Source: Chloroflexota bacterium (lineage in GTDB: Bacteria; Chloroflexota; Anaerolineae; Promineifilales; Promineifilaceae). From it: a stretch of 11,762 bases of DNA. Where the stretch lies: NCBI GenBank assembly GCA_008501785.1, contig QQUD01000899.1:1-11762 (forward strand), written 5' to 3'. Shown here piece by piece: positions 6,412 to 11,762 of this stretch (positions are counted from its first letter, which is position 1; each line of letters opens with the position of its first letter). A program made the position numbers and the translations under genes. The notes under the pieces were generated by a model. It was not told the DNA's origin. It did no database searches and saw only the letters and a program-made list of their open reading frames with translations.

Positions 6412-6471
6412 AAGATTACGCAGATTACAGTGTTGAAATCATTATTAATTCGTGTAATCTGCGTAATTCTT
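6412..6471. repeat. Large inverted repeat between GH38 and lacI-type genes
   Basis: AAGATTACGCAGATTACA (6412-6429) is mirrored by TGTAATCTGCGTAATTCTT (6453-6471). Fifteen base pairs are perfect (6415-6429 with 6453-6467), extended after a one-base slip. The 23-base loop is AT-rich. Each arm also contains the direct repeat GATTAC-GCA-GATTAC. It fills almost all of the 72-base gap. It may slow or end transcription after the mannosidase, act as an operator for the adjacent repressor gene, or be a dispersed intergenic repeat. No strong T-tract follows on the minus strand. Confidence 0.7.
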
Positions 6472-6473
6472 GA

Positions 6474-9209
6474 TTAGGAAAGGGACTCCACCACGTAATC
6501 GTAAATACGACGTTTTATGCGCAGATGGTTGAGTTCCAGGCTGATCGCTGCCACCTCATCATCTGGTTCATACAAATAGCCGTACCGCAGTTTACCCTTT
6601 TCTGATCTTTTGCGTCGATTCAACAAATGCGACAGTTGGAATTCCACCTGCTCCCGTTTCAAAACATACCACCGGTGCTGTAAGCGCATCCGTTCTGTAT
6701 CATCTTCACACGCAGCAAGTTGGGCTTCTGTTTCTTCGATTTTGCCGGTGCGGTCTGCAATTTTAGCATTGAGTTGATCGAGAACGGCCGTTTCCGGCAG
6801 CCCCTTATTTTCACCCACTCGCCACTTCGGCCCCGCCACCACCTTTGTTTCACAGTCGCCCGCTGCCACATCAGCAGGAATCTGACACAATTCCACCGTC
6901 TGAATCTGCTTGGGCAAGATGGCATCTGTAAATCCTGCCACCGTTCCCCAAACATCCATTTGTGAATATGGGTGCGAATACGGCCGTTTCTTCTCAGTCG
7001 GATTATAAAAACGAGCCAACGCTACCCCATCACGCACATGCAGCGAAGCCAACGGTAAATCCTCATGACAAAGCTGCCACTCTGTTTGTGAGCCACTACC
7101 TGTTGCCGAAACAACCAACGGTGGATTTTGGTACACTGCATTCAACAACTGCACCGCCATCGAATTTGGCGCATCCGCCACAAACGCAACAGACAACTCA
7201 TGCCGCACCGTACGCTCACAGCGTGCATCTGGCACATAGAAGAACGGGCCTGCATCACCAATTCGGTTCTCTAAATCAGCCACAGTCAACCACTCCACAG
7301 AACGCCGCAACGTCACCGAAATGGTGCCATCAGCCTGTGCATCATACGAGTGTACGCCTTTCGCCAACACAACAACCGCCTGGTCATCATCCCCGATGGC
7401 CACTAAATCATGGAAGGGGAAAGTTGTCACCGAATTCAATTCCCGCTGACCGAGCAGCAGGTTTTTCTTCGACGCATCCAATTCACGCGGCAGCAAGTCA
7501 ATGTCGGCAACATCACGCTTCACCACATCAAACGGCATCCCTGCATACAAATCACCGTCTTGTCTGGTCTCAAACACCATGTCGATGTTCAAATTCTTGC
7601 CGCGAGAATCGAGATCGACTTGCCATTTGATCACCGGGGATTGGTCAAAACAGAGGTGAACGGTGGCAGTGGCATAAGAAACGTTTGCACTGAGTTTAGC
7701 CGAAACGGCCGTTTTCCACGCCGCATCAAATACTACTACACAATGCCGTGTACTCCTCTCCAACACAACCAATGGCGACGTTGGTTGTATATTCCCCAGA
7801 GGTTCGTCCGTTTCGTTAGAATAGGTGTCGCCATGATCCTCAGAGACAACGAATCGCCCAAACAAAGCGTTATCAACTTGAACAGTGCCATCAGCTCCAA
7901 CAACAGCTTTAAAATGGTCATTTTGCCATTCAAACGAAGTGATCGATTCATTCACCTGTTCCACAGGAATGCTTTCCCGCACAGGCCAAACGCCGACACC
8001 ATTCGTCTGTACATGCACCAATTCATCACCAACCCGCTGCCACGCATCCACAGCAAATGCATTCGTGTTTACCGCATACATGCCAGGCAAAAAATCGTTC
8101 AAAATGGCAGCCAGCGATGCTTTGGCATCCACCTTCATCCCAGCAAACGCCTCACGATAGCTGTAATCCATCTTTTCATGTACTTGATCGACACTCACGC
8201 CGCAAATGCAATCATGTACCGCATTTTGTAAAAGCTGCCGCCCCCATGCCTCGTAATTGGCTGCCGGATACGCACGCCCCTTCATGCTTGCCATCACCGC
8301 CAGCGGCTCACAAACTTGAAACAACATGTACTCACAATCTCGTGCCATTACCTTCAAATAGGTTCGTGCTGAGAAAGTACCAGGGAAGGTAGCCCCAAAC
8401 TTGCCAGAGTTCAATTCACCGGAAATCGTAGGCAGCGACAGATTCTTATCGGCAATCTCTCGCGCAAACGTTCTTGGGGTTGATTCTAACAATTTTATGT
8501 CAGAACGAATGGTCCCACTATTGGTATAAAACTGCATCGGGTCCTCAGGACTATCTTCGAGATCGTAGCCATCGAATAAAGGTATGTCTGGGGTTGGGTA
8601 AAACGGCCGTAATTTATCAACTTCCGAATTCAACCGCTTATGCGCCACTTCTGGTGCATGAGACACACCATACAAATTGCGATACCCGCCAAATAGGTTA
8701 ATGGTCAGCAGTTCACTGCCATCAGGTGCCTGCCAAGTGAAGTAAGGCTCCAACTGCGGCACCCCGCGCCACACAAACACCGAATCAATGCCAAACATCT
8801 GATGAATTTGGGGCGATTGGCTGATATGACCAAACGTATCAACCAACCATCCCGTATCCATCGCCCCACCATGCTTTTCCACATCTTTCTGACCATACAT
8901 CAGATTACGGACCAACAGTTCACCACTGGTGAGCTGCCAATCAGGTTGACAATAGTAGGGACCGATGAGAAGACGGCCGTTTTCCACCAACAACCGCATC
9001 TTCTCCGCATACTCTGGCGCAATGGTCAACAAATCCTCAATCACCAGCGTTTGCCCATCAAACAAATATTGGAAATCAGGATTCTCACCGACCAGTTGCG
9101 CCAGTTTATCTATAAGACCCGGAATCCAGCGACTCGTATACACAGAGGTAACGAACCACTCCCGATCCCAGTGAGTGTGATTAATGATATGAATATTTGT
9201 TGCAGACAT
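6474..9209 (-). CDS. GH38 family alpha-mannosidase, cytoplasmic
   Basis: The 911-residue glycoside hydrolase has no signal peptide. HTHWDREW near the N-terminus supplies the zinc ligands His13 and Asp15. The nucleophile is Asp124 in GWLVDTFGH, and His332-Asp333 in AVHDCICG belong to the metal site. GELNSGKFG and GTFSARTYLK (~264-286) are further GH38 landmarks, and the central and C-terminal beta-domains are present. The start region resembles MngB and streptococcal GH38 enzymes more than lysosomal ones, so mannosylglycerate or short alpha-mannosides are candidate substrates. I took ATG 9209, right before the conserved core and 4 nt after the ATPase stop; an in-frame start at 9308 would lie inside the ATPase gene. 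The last ~100 residues (from ~808) are highly charged and helical, unusual for the family. It lies in a sugar ABC operon, so it probably splits the imported substrate. Confidence 0.93.
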   Translation of the reverse strand: MSATNIHIINHTHWDREWFVTSVYTSRWIPGLIDKLAQLVGENPDFQYLFDGQTLVIEDLLTIAPEYAEKMRLLVENGRLLIGPYYCQPDWQLTSGELLVRNLMYGQKDVEKHGGAMDTGWLVDTFGHISQSPQIHQMFGIDSVFVWRGVPQLEPYFTWQAPDGSELLTINLFGGYRNLYGVSHAPEVAHKRLNSEVDKLRPFYPTPDIPLFDGYDLEDSPEDPMQFYTNSGTIRSDIKLLESTPRTFAREIADKNLSLPTISGELNSGKFGATFPGTFSARTYLKVMARDCEYMLFQVCEPLAVMASMKGRAYPAANYEAWGRQLLQNAVHDCICGVSVDQVHEKMDYSYREAFAGMKVDAKASLAAILNDFLPGMYAVNTNAFAVDAWQRVGDELVHVQTNGVGVWPVRESIPVEQVNESITSFEWQNDHFKAVVGADGTVQVDNALFGRFVVSEDHGDTYSNETDEPLGNIQPTSPLVVLERSTRHCVVVFDAAWKTAVSAKLSANVSYATATVHLCFDQSPVIKWQVDLDSRGKNLNIDMVFETRQDGDLYAGMPFDVVKRDVADIDLLPRELDASKKNLLLGQRELNSVTTFPFHDLVAIGDDDQAVVVLAKGVHSYDAQADGTISVTLRRSVEWLTVADLENRIGDAGPFFYVPDARCERTVRHELSVAFVADAPNSMAVQLLNAVYQNPPLVVSATGSGSQTEWQLCHEDLPLASLHVRDGVALARFYNPTEKKRPYSHPYSQMDVWGTVAGFTDAILPKQIQTVELCQIPADVAAGDCETKVVAGPKWRVGENKGLPETAVLDQLNAKIADRTGKIEETEAQLAACEDDTERMRLQHRWYVLKREQVEFQLSHLLNRRKRSEKGKLRYGYLYEPDDEVAAISLELNHLRIKRRIYDYVVESLS

Positions 9210-9213
9210 AAGA

Positions 9214-10305
9214 TTACGCGTACAAAACCTTCTCGCTATCCCGATCAATCCAGCGAATCTTGTCCGACGGGAACCGCAGCCAAACATCTTGATTAGGCAC
9301 AACAGCAAATGTAGGATGTGTACTCACCTTCACTGTATCATCACCAATTTTCACAGTTAACAAATTCTGCGATCCCAACGGCTCCACCACGCGTACACGA
9401 ACTTTCACACCATCATCAACCGGCTGGTTCAACGTCTCCATATTCTCGGCACGGATACCCAACACAACCCGCTTGCCGTCATAATTTTTGAGCAAAGGCT
9501 GCATCTTTTCTGCAGGATTCAACAAAAAGTCGCCAATTTTAACTTTAACTGTGCCATTTTCCCGCTGCACCTGACCCTGCATAAAGTTCATAGGTGGATT
9601 GCCAATGAAACCACCAACAAACAGATTGGAAGGCAAATCGTATACGGTTGATGGATGGTCACATTGATGAATAAGGCCATCTTTCATAACCGCAATCCGA
9701 TCACCCATACTCAGCGCTTCAATTTGATCATGGGTCACATAAATCGTGGTTGTACCGATTTCTGCCACCAGTTGTTTCAACTCTGCACGCATTTCCAAGC
9801 GGAGCAATGCATCCAGATTACTCAACGGCTCATCCATCAAAAGCACTTCCGACTGCATCGCAATCGCTCGCGCCACAGCCACACGCTGGCGCTGACCACC
9901 ACTCATTTTGCTCGGATACCGGTCCAATAAATTCTCGATGTGCATCAAGCCAGCCGCATTTTTCACCCGCTTGTCAATTTCACGAGGGTCCACGCCTGAC
10001 ATCTTCAATCCAAATGCGATATTATCACCCACCTTCATATGTGGAAAAATCGCATAACTCTGGAAAACCATCGAGATATTGCGTTCACGCGGAGGCAAAT
10101 AAGTCACATCTCTGTCACCAATCATGATCCGCCCTTCGTCAGCCATGCCCAAACCAGCTACAGTACGCAAAAGCGTCGTTTTACCGCAGCCACTAGGCCC
10201 CAACAGCACAACAAATTCCTGATCTTCAATTACCAAATTTGCATCATCTACCGCAACAAAATCGCCAAAGCGCTTTACTACGTTTTCAATTCTAATCTCA
10301 GCCAT
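9214..10305 (-). CDS. Sugar ABC transporter ATP-binding protein (MalK/UgpC/MsmK type)
   Basis: The 363-residue ATPase energises uptake through the two permeases encoded just upstream. Visible motifs are Walker A GPSGCGKTT (36-44), Q-loop Gln82, signature MSGGQRQRV (134-142, Met replacing the usual Leu), Walker B LLMDEP with Asp158-Glu159, D-loop SNLD and switch His192. Residues from ~240 form the C-terminal OB-fold (TOBE-like) regulatory domain of the carbohydrate CUT1 subfamily, including VVLGIRAENM. The reading frame extends upstream to 10383, but ATG 10305, preceded by GGGAAG, matches family starts (MAEIRIENV). The GH38 gene begins 4 nt after the stop, implying coupled translation. A 56-base gap with a hairpin separates it from permease 2. 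Assignment to the family is firm; the sugar is inferred from the GH38 neighbour. Confidence 0.95.
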   Translation of the reverse strand: MAEIRIENVVKRFGDFVAVDDANLVIEDQEFVVLLGPSGCGKTTLLRTVAGLGMADEGRIMIGDRDVTYLPPRERNISMVFQSYAIFPHMKVGDNIAFGLKMSGVDPREIDKRVKNAAGLMHIENLLDRYPSKMSGGQRQRVAVARAIAMQSEVLLMDEPLSNLDALLRLEMRAELKQLVAEIGTTTIYVTHDQIEALSMGDRIAVMKDGLIHQCDHPSTVYDLPSNLFVGGFIGNPPMNFMQGQVQRENGTVKVKIGDFLLNPAEKMQPLLKNYDGKRVVLGIRAENMETLNQPVDDGVKVRVRVVEPLGSQNLLTVKIGDDTVKVSTHPTFAVVPNQDVWLRFPSDKIRWIDRDSEKVLYA

Positions 10306-10327
10306 TTTATTCTTCCCATGATTTATT

Positions 10328-10352
10328 GTGGCCGGTCTCCAGACCGAGCCAC
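10328..10352. repeat. Intra-operon hairpin between permease 2 and ATPase genes
   Basis: GTGGC (10328-10332) and CGGTCT (10333-10338) pair with AGACCG (10341-10346) and GCCAC (10348-10352). The single bulged base is A10347 (U in the minus-strand RNA), and the apex is CC (GG in the RNA). The 11-bp GC-rich stem has no T-tract after it, so it is unlikely to stop transcription fully. It could protect or process the mRNA between the permease and ATPase cistrons, or be a REP-like dispersed palindrome. Confidence 0.65.
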
Positions 10353-10361
10353 TCAACCAAA

Positions 10362-11243
10362 CTATTTCGTAACTTGTCCCCACATGTTAAACAGATAGCG
10401 CCTGATATAAAACATGAAGATTAACGCCGGAATCAGCATGAAAAAGCCACCGGCAAATTGATACGCTTCCGAAGAGTTCGTCAGCGCAAACAAAATCTGC
10501 GCTGGCAGCGTTCGGTTTTGCAACGTCAAAATACTTGCCGCAAACACTTCATTCCAGGAAAGCACAAAGGTAAATACGGCCGATGCTGCAATACCTGGTA
10601 ATACAAGTGGCATCACCACATAGCGAAATGCTTGCAGAGGCGTGCAACCAAACACCATCGCCGCCTCTTCCAGTTCGTATGGAATACTGGCAAACACGCT
10701 CCCAATAACCAAAATGGTAGTGGGCAGTGCCAACGCCGTATGCATCAGTGCCAAACTGTAGATGCTGTCAAAAATACCCGCCTGCACAAACAATACCGCC
10801 AGCGGAATTGACAAAACAACGATGGGGAATGCACGGACTGCCAAAATTGACAATCTAAAAAAGTTACGTCCAGGAAAGATGTAGCGCGAAATGGCATAAC
10901 CTGCTGGTGCCGCAATAATAGTAGACAACACCAATGTAATCACAGCCACGATAATGCTGTTAATCAGCCCCGGAATAATCCCCTCAGAACTCAAGAAGAA
11001 TCGCATCGTATCAAACGAGAAGGGGATAAATGGCAAGATACCTTTCGGATAAGCCCGCACGGCTTCTTGTGTCGTAAATGCCATTGAAAAGATAAAAAAG
11101 ATGGGCACTATAATCCACAAGGCAATCAAGATAGCGATCACGTAGGTGAACGCTCGATTGAGCTTCTGCCGCCGCAATTGGCGATCCCGAATTGCTTGTC
11201 CTTCAGTGGAAACGGCCGTTTGTTGAATTACTCCACCACTCAT
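10362..11243 (-). CDS. Sugar ABC transporter permease 2 (MalG-type)
   Basis: The 293-residue inner-membrane subunit of a CUT1 carbohydrate importer has a ~30-residue basic cytoplasmic N-terminus (RDRQLRRQKLNR) and six predicted helices. The cytoplasmic EAA loop is at residues ~192-217 (EEAAMVFGCTPLQAFRYVVMPL). The helix near the C-terminus is followed by FYIRRYLFNMWGQVTK, a typical MalG-like end. The usual Asp before the loop Gly is replaced by Phe (VFG rather than xDG), a mild departure. The start codon ATG 11243 overlaps the TGA of permease 1 as ATGA, a sign of translational coupling. One AACGGCCGTT palindrome (11211-11220) lies ten codons into the gene and encodes Thr-Ala-Val. Confidence 0.94.
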   Translation of the reverse strand: MSGGVIQQTAVSTEGQAIRDRQLRRQKLNRAFTYVIAILIALWIIVPIFFIFSMAFTTQEAVRAYPKGILPFIPFSFDTMRFFLSSEGIIPGLINSIIVAVITLVLSTIIAAPAGYAISRYIFPGRNFFRLSILAVRAFPIVVLSIPLAVLFVQAGIFDSIYSLALMHTALALPTTILVIGSVFASIPYELEEAAMVFGCTPLQAFRYVVMPLVLPGIAASAVFTFVLSWNEVFAASILTLQNRTLPAQILFALTNSSEAYQFAGGFFMLIPALIFMFYIRRYLFNMWGQVTK

Positions 11244-11762
11244 GCGCTTATCTCCTGTTGAGTGCGAACTGCACGCAGATAGAACACAGCACTAACCATC
11301 GACAACACCAAAATAAACAGCGCATACGCCGACGCCACATTAATATTGCGGAATTCAAAGTACTGTCGATACGTTTCATTGGCTAGCACAGTCACAACAT
11401 CACCACCACTCAGTGCAATTACCACAGCAAACACTTGCAGCGCCAAAATCGTGCGCAAAATCAAAGCAACTTGCAAACTAGGCTTCAACAACGGCAAAAT
11501 CACATGCCGCAAACGCTGCCACATCCCAGCACCAAACAGCTCCGCTGCTTCCAAAACCTCATCCGAAATAGCCTGCAAGCCTGACACGACAATAATCATC
11601 ACAATTGAAGTGGCTCGCCACACTTCTGCCAGCCAAATCGCCGCAATAATCCACCCGCGCGTATCGGCTGTCAGATAAGGCTGTGCTGCATCAATCAGCC
11701 CCAACCCTTGCAAAATACTGTTCAGCAAACCATTTTGGGTGAAGATGGAGAAGAACAAAATC
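11240..11762 (-). CDS. Sugar ABC transporter permease 1 (MalF-type), 5' part outside the window
   Basis: This is the C-terminal ~174 residues of the partner permease. The frame is open through the right edge of the window, so the real start lies beyond it. The visible part carries several transmembrane helices and the EAA loop LEAAELFGAGMWQRLRHVILPLLKP, which contacts the ATPase. The end overlaps the start of permease 2 by four bases (ATGA). By the usual CUT1 order, the gene for the solute-binding protein should lie farther upstream, to the right of this window. Confidence 0.92.
   Translation of the reverse strand, partial: ILFFSIFTQNGLLNSILQGLGLIDAAQPYLTADTRGWIIAAIWLAEVWRATSIVMIIVVSGLQAISDEVLEAAELFGAGMWQRLRHVILPLLKPSLQVALILRTILALQVFAVVIALSGGDVVTVLANETYRQYFEFRNINVASAYALFILVLSMVSAVFYLRAVRTQQEISA

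Larger units (their letters stand above)
1981..11220. repeat. Highly iterated palindrome AACGGCCGTT (HIP-like), 7 perfect and 5 near copies
   Basis: Perfect copies start at 2753, 4354, 4721, 5087, 6783, 7704 and 11211. Copies with one or two mismatches outside the CGGCCG core start at 1981, 6979, 8602, 8972 and 10575. A random 10-mer would be expected about 0.011 times in 11.8 kb at equal base frequencies. All copies lie in coding regions, on genes of both strands and in different frames: Thr-Ala-Val (most), Asn-Gly-Arg (2753, 8972), Arg-Pro (6979, 8602). The signal therefore belongs to the DNA and not to one protein motif. None is seen in the TadE-like or LacI-type genes. Confidence 0.85.

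Noticed and set aside
6962..7630. Long plus-strand open frame of 222 codons opposite the GH38 gene.
   Set aside because: Composition is rich in His, Thr, Pro and Gln, typical of the antisense of a real gene. It lies wholly within the well-supported GH38 coding region.
7410..8231. Plus-strand open frame of 273 codons opposite the GH38 gene.
   Set aside because: It has no recognisable domain and lies antisense to conserved GH38 sequence, including the HDCICG metal-site region. Shadow frame.
9210..9308. N-terminal extension of the GH38 protein up to 9308.
   Set aside because: It would overlap the end of the ATPase gene by about 95 bases and adds 33 residues with no GH38 similarity. ATG 9209 directly precedes the conserved core.
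1..11762. CRISPR array, tRNA/rRNA genes, insertion sequences, phage genes.
   Set aside because: No regular spacer-repeat pattern, no cloverleaf-like segment, no transposase or phage protein was seen. The PA14 repeats and palindromes do not fit these classes.

Overview
The window looks like chromosomal DNA of a bacterium of moderate GC content, most plausibly a Chloroflexota member (Anaerolineae/Ardenticatenia/Caldilineae-like). This is inferred from gene style: a TadE-like protein and a Flp-type pilin with G|Q-x-x-V-E processing sites, PA14-rich surface proteins, and a carbohydrate ABC/LacI/GH38 cluster. No rRNA, tRNA, CRISPR array, insertion sequence or integrase is visible, and taxonomy is not proven.

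Left half, + strand (about 302-5363): a cell-surface/pilus-like block. It holds a long TadE-like pseudopilin (302-1555), a six-helix membrane protein of unknown function (1577-2164), and a very strong hairpin terminator (2201-2255) followed by a second nested stem-loop (2260-2346). Then comes a pilin-adhesin fusion: a Flp-type prepilin N-terminus carrying two beta-sandwich-like modules and three tandem PA14 domains (2426-4240). A small single-pass protein with a proline-rich tail (4280-4612) and a PsbP/Mog1-like lipoprotein (4680-5363) follow in tight order. No tad assembly ATPase, platform protein or prepilin peptidase is present, so secretion must rely on machinery encoded elsewhere.

Right half, - strand (about 5370 to the right edge): a sugar-uptake and degradation operon, read right to left. 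The order is permease 1 (cut by the window edge), permease 2 (ATGA overlap), MalK/UgpC-type ATPase, a GH38 alpha-mannosidase starting 4 nt after the ATPase stop, then a LacI-family repressor. The logic is import of a mannose-containing glycoside, cytoplasmic hydrolysis by the GH38 enzyme, and probable repression by the LacI protein. The solute-binding protein is not in the window and probably lies beyond the right edge. The two blocks converge at 5351-5371, where one short hairpin overlaps both stop codons.

Two things stand out. One is a highly iterated palindrome, AACGGCCGTT (seven perfect and five near-perfect copies), which falls in several reading frames of genes on both strands and recalls the cyanobacterial HIP1 phenomenon. 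The other is the Flp-pilin/PA14 fusion and its unrecognised neighbours, which may be a surface adhesion module. Several non-coding inverted repeats (91-123, 239-262, 2260-2341, 6412-6471, 10328-10352) are recorded separately.
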